DNA from: Microbispora sp. H11081
GTDB lineage: Bacteria > Actinomycetota > Actinomycetes > Streptosporangiales > Streptosporangiaceae
Length of the DNA: 64,000 bases
Reading direction: 5' to 3'
NCBI RefSeq assembly: GCF_012999535.1
Contig: NZ_JABBWV010000002.1
Location: forward strand, 124,001 to 188,000
Shown: positions 52,854-61,354 of the stretch, one piece after another
Numbering within the stretch: position 1 is the first letter of the stretch
Layout of the letters: the number at the start of each line of letters is the position of its first letter
Notes under the pieces: model-generated
The model's input: only the letters and a program-made list of their open reading frames with translations
Database searches by the model: none
Told to the model about the DNA's origin: nothing
Made by a program: the position numbers and the translations under genes

Positions 52854-54763
52854 TGTGCGGGATCGCGGGAATCGTCTCGACCGCCACGCCCGACCCCGGG
52901 CTCGTACGGCGGATGTGCGACGTGATCGCCCACCGGGGGCCGGACGGCGAGGGCTTCTACAGCGACGACAGCGCGGCGCTGGGGATGCGGCGGCTGGCGA
53001 TCATCGACGTGGCGACCGGCGGACAGCCCGTCCGCAGTGAGGACGGCATGGTCGTCGCGGTCTTCAACGGCGAGATCTACAACTTCGAGGAGCTGCGGCG
53101 GGACCTGGAACGGCGCGGCCACCTGCTGCGCTCCGCCGGCGACTCGGAATGCCTGGTGCATCTCTACGAGGAGCACGGCGAGGACATGGTCCACCGGCTG
53201 CGCGGCATGTTCGCCTTCGCCATCTGGGACAGGGCCAGGGGCAAGCTCGTCCTCGCGCGGGACAGGGTCGGCAAGAAGCCGCTCTACTGGCGGTCCGACG
53301 GCGGCACGATCTGGTTCGGCTCAGAGCTGAAGTCGCTCGCCCAGGATCCCGGCATGAGCAGGGAGGTGGACCCGGTGGCCCTGCATCACTACCTCACCTA
53401 CCAGTACGTCCCCGCGCCCTGGTCGATCTACAGGGGGGTGCGCAAGCTCCCGCCGGGACATGTGCTCGTCTGGGAAGGCGGCCGCGCCAGGGTCAGCCGG
53501 TACTGGTCGCCGGTCTCGGCCCCGCGGCGGGTCGCCGACGTGCGCGCGGAGGAGGAGCGGCTGCGCGAGCTCCTCCTGGAGGCCACGAGGATCCGCATGG
53601 TGAGCGAGCGCCCCGTCGGGGCGTTCCTGTCGGGGGGGATCGACTCGTCCGCGGTGGTCGCCGCCATGGCGATGCAGAGCGGCGAACCGGTCAGGACCTT
53701 CTGCGTCGGGTTCGACGACAGCGCCTACGACGAGCGGCACAAGGCGCGGATGGTGGCGGAGCGGTACGGCACGGACCACCACGAGCTGGTCGTCACCCCG
53801 GACATGCTCGGGATGCTGTCACGCCTCGCCTGGCAGTTCGACGAGCCGTTCGCCGACTCCTCGGCGATCCCGAGCTTCTACGTGGCCGAGATGACCCGTG
53901 CCCATGTCACGGTGGCGCTCAACGGCGACGGCGGTGACGAGTCCTTCGGCGGCTACCGGCGCTACGCCCTCATGGACATGGCGGGCGCCCTGCCAGGACT
54001 GCCCGGCCCGCTGGCGGCGGCGTGCGGCCGCCTGGGCGCCGCGCTGGCCGAGCGGGGCGACTACGGGACCCTGCGCCGGCGGCTCGGGCGGGTCGCGGGT
54101 TTCGTCGCGGAGCCGCCGGCGCGCCGGTACGCCGCGCTGATGTCCCGGTGCACGGAGGAGCGGAAGGCGGCGCTCTACAGCGACGAACTCCGCGCGCTGC
54201 TGGCGGGCGTCGACAGCGGCGCGCTGCTGGAGCGGCTGTTCCTCGACTCGCGCGCCGCCACCGGCTCCGGCCGGGCCCAGGAGGTCGACATCGTCTCCTA
54301 CCTGCCAGGCGACCTGCTGGTGAAGGTGGACACGACCACGATGGCGCACTCGCTGGAGGGCAGGTCGCCGTTCCTTGACCACGTGCTGATGGAGTGGGCC
54401 GCGGGGCTGCCCGCCGCCCTGAAGGTCAGGGGGCGCCGCACCAAGGTGCTGCTGCGGCGGGCGGTCGCGGACTGGCTGCCGCAGGAGCCGCTGCGGGCGC
54501 CCAAGAAGGGGTTCGGGGTGCCGCTCGCCGCGTGGCTCCGCGGTGAGTTGCGCGACCTCGCCTGGGAGGTCCTGACCGACGGGACGGCGCGCGGCCGCGG
54601 CCTGTTCCGGCCGCAGGCCGTGCACCGGCTGCTGCGGGAGCACGCGGCCGGGTCGGACCACAGCGACGTGCTGTGGTCCCTGCTGCAGTTCGAGCTCTGG
54701 CATCGGGCACACGGCCGCCCGGAGGGCCGCTGCGCGGTGACCGCGCACAGCGCCGGCCGCTGA
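52853..54763 (+). CDS. asnB: Asparagine synthetase-like glutamine amidotransferase (AsnB)
   Basis: A 636-residue two-domain enzyme. MCGIAGIV gives the N-terminal Cys nucleophile of the glutaminase, with RGPDGEGFY and FNGEIYNF. The C-terminal ATP-pyrophosphatase domain has FLSGGIDSSAV (about residues 258-268) and the GDGGDESFGGY motif. Inside a polysaccharide locus this family often amidates uronic acid residues rather than making free asparagine. The ATG, set by the Cys-2 rule, overlaps the glycosyltransferase stop. It is followed by a terminator. Confidence 0.9.
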   Translation: MCGIAGIVSTATPDPGLVRRMCDVIAHRGPDGEGFYSDDSAALGMRRLAIIDVATGGQPVRSEDGMVVAVFNGEIYNFEELRRDLERRGHLLRSAGDSECLVHLYEEHGEDMVHRLRGMFAFAIWDRARGKLVLARDRVGKKPLYWRSDGGTIWFGSELKSLAQDPGMSREVDPVALHHYLTYQYVPAPWSIYRGVRKLPPGHVLVWEGGRARVSRYWSPVSAPRRVADVRAEEERLRELLLEATRIRMVSERPVGAFLSGGIDSSAVVAAMAMQSGEPVRTFCVGFDDSAYDERHKARMVAERYGTDHHELVVTPDMLGMLSRLAWQFDEPFADSSAIPSFYVAEMTRAHVTVALNGDGGDESFGGYRRYALMDMAGALPGLPGPLAAACGRLGAALAERGDYGTLRRRLGRVAGFVAEPPARRYAALMSRCTEERKAALYSDELRALLAGVDSGALLERLFLDSRAATGSGRAQEVDIVSYLPGDLLVKVDTTTMAHSLEGRSPFLDHVLMEWAAGLPAALKVRGRRTKVLLRRAVADWLPQEPLRAPKKGFGVPLAAWLRGELRDLAWEVLTDGTARGRGLFRPQAVHRLLREHAAGSDHSDVLWSLLQFELWHRAHGRPEGRCAVTAHSAGR

Positions 54764-54794
54764 GGCGTGCCCGCCGGACAGGCGGGTGGAGGCA

Positions 54795-54822
54795 GGGAGG
54801 GGCCCGATCAGGGCGCCCTCCC
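54795..54822. terminator. Hairpin terminator after asnB
   Basis: GGGAGGGGCCC pairs with GGGCGCCCTCCC (one bulge) around a 5-nt loop, followed by TTCTCGC on the plus strand; convergent with the next gene. Confidence 0.6.
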
Positions 54823-54872
54823 TTCTCGCGCCGAACTCTCACATCGGGCGGGTCACGTACGGCCCGCCGCCC

Positions 54873-57218
54873 TCATCGCGGGCCGTCCGGGATCTCGTAC
54901 ACCGCGAAGTCGCCGGAGCGGAAACGCTCGGCCGCGTGGCGGCCGATCGGCCCGGCGTGCCGCACGTCGGCGAAGAGCCAGCGCACGCCGTAGTCACGGC
55001 CCAGCCGCAGGATCGACTCCCGCGAGGGCGTGGCGAACGCCGCGTCGTTCGCCCGCAGCCGCGCCGGGTCCCCGAAGACGGTGCACTCCGGGCCCTGACC
55101 TGGCCGCAGCCGCGCCCAGTTCCCGGCCGTGTACGACCACCCCTCGACCAGCACGCGCCGCTCGGTCAGCGCGCTCACCCAGACCTGACGGCCGTCGCAG
55201 GGCTGCGGCCCTCCCCAGCGCCGGTGCCCGTTCGTGGCGACGAGGTCGTCAGGCGACGAATGCCCGCGCAGCCAGCGCGCGGCGGCCAGGGCGCCCTCCG
55301 GCACGGCGGTCGCCGCCGTACGCGGGCCGGCCTCCGTGGCCGGGGACGGCGGCGTCAGGACTCGCGGCGTCAGGACTCCGGCGAGGCGCGCGTGCGCCGC
55401 CGCCGGCAGGCCCACGGCGGCGACCATCGTCAAAGTGAGCGCGAAACCCCGACGGCCCCGCCTCGCGACCAGGGTGATCGCCGTCAGGGTGACGAGCGCC
55501 AGCATCACGAGGTAGGGCAGATACAGGAGCGCGGCCGGCCGTCCCTGCGGCAACGGGATGCGGACCCCGCAGACGGCGGGGATCACCTGGGCGGCCACGG
55601 CGCCGCAGGCGGCGGCGCAGACGACCGAGAGGCGCGACGCCCGCGACCGGCGGACGGCGACGAGGAGCCCGTACACCGAGACGACGGCCGTGTAGGGGTA
55701 CACCGCGCGCAGGAAGTAGAGCTGGTTGAGGTGGCTGTTGCCGAGCAAAAGGACCGCGCCCAGCCCGGCGGCGCCCATCCCGGCCATCAGTACGACGGCG
55801 GGGCGCGCGAGCAGGCGGGGCCGGGCGAGCAGGCCCAGGGTCCCGCACCAGGCGATGGCCCAGCACGACAGGTAGACGAGCGTGAGGCCGATCACGGTCG
55901 CGGTGTCCGGGGCTCCGGCGCCTCCGGTGAAGCCGCGCCACAGGTGCGTGACGAGGGACAGGGGCGCCAGGTCGACGCCCTGCCGCACCCCCTTGTACAG
56001 CACCGCCTGGGCGACGACGAGACACGCCGCGGTCATCGCCAGCATGACGAGCGGGGCCCGCGGCACCCGCAAACTCCTGGCCGCCGTCACGGCCGCGACG
56101 GCGGCCAGCCCCGCCGCCAGCAGCGGGAGATACGTCGCCTTGGCGCCCGTCGCCACGACCAGGAACAGAGCGAGCGCCGGCCACCTGCCGCGGCGCCGTT
56201 CCCCGCCCTCCAGGATCTCGATGATCAGCAGGACGACCGGCGCGAACAGCAGCGCGCCGAACGTCTGGCTCGGGCTGGCCCAGGCCTCGTCCTGAACGCC
56301 GCCCCAGGTGAACGTCCCGTTCTTGCCCAGATAGAGGCTGGGGGCGGCGATGAACAGCGCCGCGAGCACCGCCAGGAGCGCCCCACGGTGCGACCCGACG
56401 ACGCGGAGCGCGACCATGCCCAGCAGCACGACGAGCGCGGCCAGCATGGGCAGCATGGCGAGGCGGAGCAGCAGGACCACCGGCTCCACCCCTGTCACCC
56501 AGCTCGTGGCGGCCAGTTCCGCGTGGACGAACCAGTGGTAGAGCAGCGGCTCTCCCATGACGGCGGGGTCGGTGGGCGGCACGTGGTGCCGCAGTTCGCC
56601 GATCAGCGACAGGTGGAACGCCGTGTCGACGTTCGACGCGCCGAGCGCGGGCCAGGCCAGGGCGTTCGTCCTGAAGGTGGCGGCCGCGCTCCAGACGACG
56701 AGACCGGCGATGACCAGCGCCGTCGCCCACGACCACCACAGCGGCGACCGCGGGCGGGCGGGGCTCTTCCAATGACCGCGCAGCCGCGGCACGGCCAGGA
56801 ACAGCAGGTAGGTCGCGGCGGGAAACGCCAGCACGAGCAGCGGGACGCCCGCCGCGCGGGCGGCGAGGTAGACCGGCACCTCCGCCGCGTAGCCGAGCGC
56901 CAGCCCCAGGGCGAGTTCCTCGGCCGGAGACCGGTTTCCGCGGCAGAGGAATCTGGCCAGCAGCACGCCGGGAAAGGTCAGTCCCAGGGCCACGTAGGTG
57001 AAGAAGGCCGCGATGTCGTGAACAGAAACCTGATAGCGCAGGAGAACGGCCAGGGTGACGACGCAGACGAACGCCGCGGGCAGCAGGCGAAACACCGGGC
57101 CCGGCCGGGAGAAAGGTCCGGAGAATCGCCGCCGGGCCGGACGGGTGTCCGGCCCGGCGATTTCGCCGCGTTCCCCGATTTCCGCGGTGGCGCCATAGGT
57201 GAGCGGGCCTGTTTCCAT
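54873..57218 (-). CDS. Large polytopic membrane protein, GT-C-like (paralog 1)
   Basis: About 781 residues with a short cytoplasmic N-terminus, some 14 membrane helices and an extracytoplasmic C-terminal part (about 620-781). The loop VDTAFHLSLIGELRHH followed by GEPLLYHWFVHAE (about residues 190-230) resembles the acidic/His loop of GT-C glycosyltransferases that use lipid-linked sugars. The C-terminal region has RWLRGHSSPDDLVATN and RVLVEGWSY. A homolog with the same layout lies at 61355 in opposite orientation. ATG 57218 is preferred to GTG 57227, but no clear ribosome site exists. Function is inferred only. Confidence 0.75.
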   Translation of the reverse strand: METGPLTYGATAEIGERGEIAGPDTRPARRRFSGPFSRPGPVFRLLPAAFVCVVTLAVLLRYQVSVHDIAAFFTYVALGLTFPGVLLARFLCRGNRSPAEELALGLALGYAAEVPVYLAARAAGVPLLVLAFPAATYLLFLAVPRLRGHWKSPARPRSPLWWSWATALVIAGLVVWSAAATFRTNALAWPALGASNVDTAFHLSLIGELRHHVPPTDPAVMGEPLLYHWFVHAELAATSWVTGVEPVVLLLRLAMLPMLAALVVLLGMVALRVVGSHRGALLAVLAALFIAAPSLYLGKNGTFTWGGVQDEAWASPSQTFGALLFAPVVLLIIEILEGGERRRGRWPALALFLVVATGAKATYLPLLAAGLAAVAAVTAARSLRVPRAPLVMLAMTAACLVVAQAVLYKGVRQGVDLAPLSLVTHLWRGFTGGAGAPDTATVIGLTLVYLSCWAIAWCGTLGLLARPRLLARPAVVLMAGMGAAGLGAVLLLGNSHLNQLYFLRAVYPYTAVVSVYGLLVAVRRSRASRLSVVCAAACGAVAAQVIPAVCGVRIPLPQGRPAALLYLPYLVMLALVTLTAITLVARRGRRGFALTLTMVAAVGLPAAAHARLAGVLTPRVLTPPSPATEAGPRTAATAVPEGALAAARWLRGHSSPDDLVATNGHRRWGGPQPCDGRQVWVSALTERRVLVEGWSYTAGNWARLRPGQGPECTVFGDPARLRANDAAFATPSRESILRLGRDYGVRWLFADVRHAGPIGRHAAERFRSGDFAVYEIPDGPR

Positions 57219-57287
57219 GAACGGCACCGTAAATAGTGCGCGTGAATCGGACCTGGGCGAGGCGCGGCTCGTTGGCCGTTTCCTTGC

Positions 57288-58700
57288 TCAAGATTGTGCG
57301 GGACCGCCATCGGCGGCTCGCGGCCGGCCCGCGGTCACCCCGCCGTCCTGCCGGGCCGGCCTGACGCACGGGCCCGTCGCGTGGTCCCGACGCACGGGCC
57401 ACCGCAGGGACAGCAGCCAGAATCCGGACCCGAGCACGGCCAGGACCAGCGTCCCCCAGGCGAAGAAGAGTCCCGCCGCCAGGGCGCCGGTGGTCGTCCA
57501 GGCCGCCGTCAGCAGCGTCGCGACGAGGAGCACCGCCTCGGCGGACAGATAGGCGAGTCGCAGGCCCGGCCTCCCGGTGGCGAGGGGGAGCACGTTGGAC
57601 CAGCACACGAGGCCCTTCACACATGCGGCGGCGAGCAGCGGCGCGGCGACCGCGCCCGCGCCGGCGTGCTCGAGGCCGTACGCGGCGGTGACGACGGGGC
57701 CGACCAGCGGGAGCGCGACCGCCGCCGTGGCCGCGCCGCCCACGGCGAGCAGCGCGGTGGCGCGCAGGACGTCCCGCCTGATGGCCGCCGCGCCCTCGCC
57801 GCGCGCGACGGCCTCGGCCAGGCGCGGATACAGCATCGCCGCCACCGGGACGACGAGGTTGGCGTAGAAACGCCCGGGGGCCATGGCGATCTTCAGGATC
57901 GTGACGAGGTGCGGCCCCCCGGCGAAGCCGGCGAGGGCGAGGACGCCCGAGTCGGATATCCCCGCCACCACGGTGCCGATCGAGGTCTGCAGGGTGAACG
58001 GCACGAGCCCCTCGGGCAGGCGCGGGCTTCCCTCCGGGGGTCCCAGCGCCCGCGCGACCGAGCGCGAGGCGAGCAGGCAGAACACGGCCGCGGCCAGGAG
58101 CGCGCCCACCCCCTGGCCGGCCAGGTAGAGAAGGGGCCCCCCGGCGAGGAGGCCGGCGAGCGACAACGCGAACGAGACGAACGCGCCCAGCACGCGCAGG
58201 TTCCCCGACGCCCGCAACTCGTCGGCGAGGGCGAAGCCCGCGTACGCCGTGCCGTAGGGCGCGGTCGCGCCCCGCCCGGCGGCCGACAGCGCGAGCATGA
58301 GGGCGAGATCGGCCGGGACGAGGCCGAGGGCCCACGCGCCGAGGACGGCGGCGAGCGCGACGGCGGTCGCCGCGACGCCGACGGCGGCGTCCAGGCGCAG
58401 CAGCCGCAGGAACAGGGCGGTGCCGTGCCCGGTCCGCCGCTGCTCGATCGGGACGAAGCGCTGCGCGGCCCGCTCCAGGCAGGGATCGCACAGGAGGAAC
58501 CACAGCGTCGCGAGGGACTGGGCGAAGATGACGCGCCCCGATGCCTCGGCCCCGGTCATCCTGACCAGGGCGACGAGGCTGAGCGTAGGAAGAACGGCCT
58601 CGCCGAGCCCGGCGGCGCTCAACGAGGTGAACGTGAGCAGGTGCCGCCTGCCGGGGACCCGGGCGCGGCGGGCCATCCGGCCGAGCGAACCGAGGGCCAT
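57288..58700 (-). CDS. Polysaccharide flippase (Wzx/MOP superfamily)
   Basis: A 470-residue membrane protein with about 12-14 helices. The N-terminal pattern of a basic stretch followed by SLSAAGLGEAVLPTLSLVALVRMTG, and the later ATLWFLLCDPCLERAAQRFVP, resembles MOP-superfamily lipid-linked oligosaccharide flippases. It would move the undecaprenyl-linked repeat unit across the membrane. The ATG is 3 bp after the stop of the glycosyltransferase on the same strand, so they form one unit. The C-terminal 35 residues are hydrophilic. Confidence 0.8.
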   Translation of the reverse strand: MALGSLGRMARRARVPGRRHLLTFTSLSAAGLGEAVLPTLSLVALVRMTGAEASGRVIFAQSLATLWFLLCDPCLERAAQRFVPIEQRRTGHGTALFLRLLRLDAAVGVAATAVALAAVLGAWALGLVPADLALMLALSAAGRGATAPYGTAYAGFALADELRASGNLRVLGAFVSFALSLAGLLAGGPLLYLAGQGVGALLAAAVFCLLASRSVARALGPPEGSPRLPEGLVPFTLQTSIGTVVAGISDSGVLALAGFAGGPHLVTILKIAMAPGRFYANLVVPVAAMLYPRLAEAVARGEGAAAIRRDVLRATALLAVGGAATAAVALPLVGPVVTAAYGLEHAGAGAVAAPLLAAACVKGLVCWSNVLPLATGRPGLRLAYLSAEAVLLVATLLTAAWTTTGALAAGLFFAWGTLVLAVLGSGFWLLSLRWPVRRDHATGPCVRPARQDGGVTAGRPRAADGGPAQS

Positions 58701-58703
58701 GGC

Positions 58704-59807
58704 CTACGCCGGCGCGGGCGCCCGGCGGGCCGCGACCGCGTCGTACCAGCGCTCGATCTTCGCGGCCACCAGCGGCCAGTCGAGGTCCGCCGCGGCCCGC
58801 AGGCCTCTTTCCGTCATCTCCATGCGTGCCCTGTCGTCGGTCAGGAGCGCGTCGAGTTGCGCGGCGAGGTCGTCCGCGGACCGCGAGCGGAACATCCGGT
58901 AGGCGTCCGGCGGGGCGGCGGGGTCGAGCGAGGAGTCGGACGAGACCAGCACGGCGGTGCCGAGCGCCAGCGCCTCCAGGGCCGCGTTGGGGATCCCCTC
59001 GCCCACGCCGGGAAGCCGCTGCGACGCGTGCACGAGAATCTCCGCCCCGCTCACCAGGGAGTAGACGCTGTCGGGCGGGATGTGCCCGGTGAACTCGATC
59101 CCCGGGCCGGCCGCCGCGAGCCGCCGCAACCGGTCCCGCTCTGGCCCGTCGCCCGCGATGACCAGGCGCGCGTGCGGGTGGTGCCGCCTGACGCGGTGGA
59201 ACGCCTCGATGGTCAGGGCGTGGTTCTTCACCTCGAGCAGCGAGCCGACGCTGACGATCAGCCCTCGCCTGACCCGGCCGCCGGCGCGGAAGGCCGCGAG
59301 ACGGGCGAGGTCCAGGCCGCCGGACGTCATGCGGATGAGCCGGTCGGGCACGCCGGTGGACAGCAGATCCTCCCGTGGGCGCGTTCCCGCCACGATGAAC
59401 TCGTCGACGTGGCGCATGGCCCACGGCATGATCCGGCGGTGACGCGTCGCGAGCGCGCCGTGGACGTGCAGCACGAGCGGGACGCCGAGGCGCCGGGCGG
59501 CGGAGCCGAGGGCGAGAGCCTCCCGGTGGTCGCCGTGCAGGTGGACGACGTCGGGCCGCCGGACGCGGGGGAGGGCGGCGGCGCACTCCATCGCGAACGA
59601 GATCTCGTCGAACCTCCAGGAGACGGCACGGCTGACCCGGGTACGCCGCACGGGCATCGGCTCGGCTCCCTGCGGGCACTCACCCCGCCGGTGCGCGACG
59701 ACCAGTTCGTGCCCGCGAAGCGACTGCGCGCGGATGAGCCGTGCCACGTGGAGTTCCATGCCGCCCCGCTCGGGCGGCAGCCGATAGACGATGTGGAGAA
59801 TCCGCAA
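58704..59807 (-). CDS. Family 4 glycosyltransferase
   Basis: A 367-residue GT-B enzyme beginning MRILHIVYRLPPERGGMELH. HLHGDHREAL is the acceptor-side region, SVGSLLEVKNHALTIEAFH the hinge (about residues 185-203), and GEGIPNAALEALALGTAVL the donor-binding EX7E (about 270-288). It sits between the polymerase-like membrane protein and the flippase, and is probably one of the transferases that assemble the repeat unit. Confidence 0.9.
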   Translation of the reverse strand: MRILHIVYRLPPERGGMELHVARLIRAQSLRGHELVVAHRRGECPQGAEPMPVRRTRVSRAVSWRFDEISFAMECAAALPRVRRPDVVHLHGDHREALALGSAARRLGVPLVLHVHGALATRHRRIMPWAMRHVDEFIVAGTRPREDLLSTGVPDRLIRMTSGGLDLARLAAFRAGGRVRRGLIVSVGSLLEVKNHALTIEAFHRVRRHHPHARLVIAGDGPERDRLRRLAAAGPGIEFTGHIPPDSVYSLVSGAEILVHASQRLPGVGEGIPNAALEALALGTAVLVSSDSSLDPAAPPDAYRMFRSRSADDLAAQLDALLTDDRARMEMTERGLRAAADLDWPLVAAKIERWYDAVAARRAPAPA

Positions 59808-59840
59808 CGCCGGACTCCTCGCTGATGTCGTGGGTGGACG

Positions 59841-61097
59841 TCACCGGCGCTCGCCGGCCGGGACGGGAACCGGAGGCGGAAGGGGCGGCGTGCCCGGACG
59901 CGCCTGACCGGAGGACCGCGAGGCACGGGTCCAGGCGACCGCCGCCAGCAGGCTCACGACCATGACGATCGGCATCCGCTGCCGGAAGATGAGGCCGATG
60001 TTGGACATGCTGGTCGCGTACGCGACGGTGGCGGGGATGACGAAGAGCAGGATGATCATCAATGCCCTGCGGCCGTTCCGCCACAGGTCGCGCGTTCCCC
60101 GCACCGCGGAGAAGAGAAGGTAGTACCACACCAGGGTTTCGACCTTGCCGAGTTGCAGCAGCAAACTGCCGCCGGCCCAGGGAAACGGTGCCAGGAGCGT
60201 GTAGACGAGTTTCGGCGCGAGCGCGCCGTACGGGTTTCCCCCGTCGTCGAAGACGACTCCGGAATCCTGGCTCGCGTTGGCCTGGCGCACCGCTTCCGAC
60301 TGTCCCTGCTCGATCTGCTCGCGCAGCGTCCCAAGCGCCATGTCCCGGGTGGCGTCGGGAAAGAACACGACGAGCGCCAGGCTTCCGGCGAGAATGGCGA
60401 GGGAGCACAGAGGAAGCGCGCGCCTGGCTCCGACGAAACCGAGCAGGAGCGGCAGCGCGCACATGAAAACCATGTACGGGCGCACGTTCCACAGGGCCCA
60501 CAGCAGCGGCGCGAGCAAAAGCAGTTTCCGGACGTCGAATTTCCGCACGTTGGACGCGGCGAGTCCGAGGCAGGCCAGCACCAGGAAGACGTTGAACCCG
60601 TCTTTGAACATGTCCGAGGTGTGCACCAGGAAGGCGGGCATGAACGCCGTCAGGACCAGGAGTCGGTAGGCGGCCCGCTCGTCGGCGCCGATCAGCCTGG
60701 CGAATCGGTACATCACGATGCACAGCGCGCAGGCGATCAGGGCCACCACCGCGGTGCACGCCAGGGGAGCGGGGCCGCCGCACAGGTAGATGACGAAGGC
60801 GAAGACATTGCAGGGAACGGCGACCGAATACAGGGTGCCGATCTGGTCCGAGGTGACGAACTGGATTCCCATGCGGTCCCAGTACTCCACGATGTCCAGT
60901 GCCCGCTGCTCGTAGATTCGGTTGTCCCAGCCGTACGGCAGCACGCCGTCGCGAATGAGCAGGACATGGATGACCAATCGCGCGGCGAATGCCAGGAGCA
61001 GAATCCAGACGGCCCGTCGCGCCACGTGCCCGGGCATTCCCGCCTGCACGAGGAAGACGACTGCCACCGCGGCCGCCGCGACGATTATGTATTCCAC
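59841..61097 (-). CDS. Polymerase-like integral membrane protein (Wzy-like)
   Basis: A 418-residue protein with about 10-11 membrane helices and a large polar loop (about 245-285, DATRDMALGTLREQIEQGQ) in the second half. Layout, size and context (between a flippase, transferases and a BY-kinase locus) suit a Wzy-type polysaccharide polymerase, whose sequences are poorly conserved; a GT-C-like transferase is the alternative because of the HTSDMFKDGFN loop. GTG at 61097 is used, with AGGTGA upstream. No other polymerase candidate exists in the window. Confidence 0.6.
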   Translation of the reverse strand: MEYIIVAAAAVAVVFLVQAGMPGHVARRAVWILLLAFAARLVIHVLLIRDGVLPYGWDNRIYEQRALDIVEYWDRMGIQFVTSDQIGTLYSVAVPCNVFAFVIYLCGGPAPLACTAVVALIACALCIVMYRFARLIGADERAAYRLLVLTAFMPAFLVHTSDMFKDGFNVFLVLACLGLAASNVRKFDVRKLLLLAPLLWALWNVRPYMVFMCALPLLLGFVGARRALPLCSLAILAGSLALVVFFPDATRDMALGTLREQIEQGQSEAVRQANASQDSGVVFDDGGNPYGALAPKLVYTLLAPFPWAGGSLLLQLGKVETLVWYYLLFSAVRGTRDLWRNGRRALMIILLFVIPATVAYATSMSNIGLIFRQRMPIVMVVSLLAAVAWTRASRSSGQARPGTPPLPPPVPVPAGERR

Positions 61098-61354
61098 TCG
61101 AAATCACCTGAAGACGCGAGGCAAGCGGGGTTCCGGACGTCCGGTCAATGTACCGGGAGCGGTCCTGGCGGCATCGGACGCGCAGCGGCCGGATCGATCA
61201 ACTTGCCGTAAAAGCTGAATTCGCGGGCCGGGCGGCGGGCGGCGAGCCGAATCTCGAAAACGTGCGATCAGGGCTCGGGAAAGAGCGGGCAACGACATCA
61301 CCGGCGCGGGTGCGCCGACACCCGGCCGGTGGCGTGGATCGTAAGCCTTTCCCC

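Noticed and set aside
55249-59679. A 1476-codon open frame on the minus strand
   Set aside because: It runs out of frame through the membrane-protein, flippase and glycosyltransferase genes on the same strand. Its product is Arg/Pro/Ala-rich with no domain; it is a GC-bias artefact.
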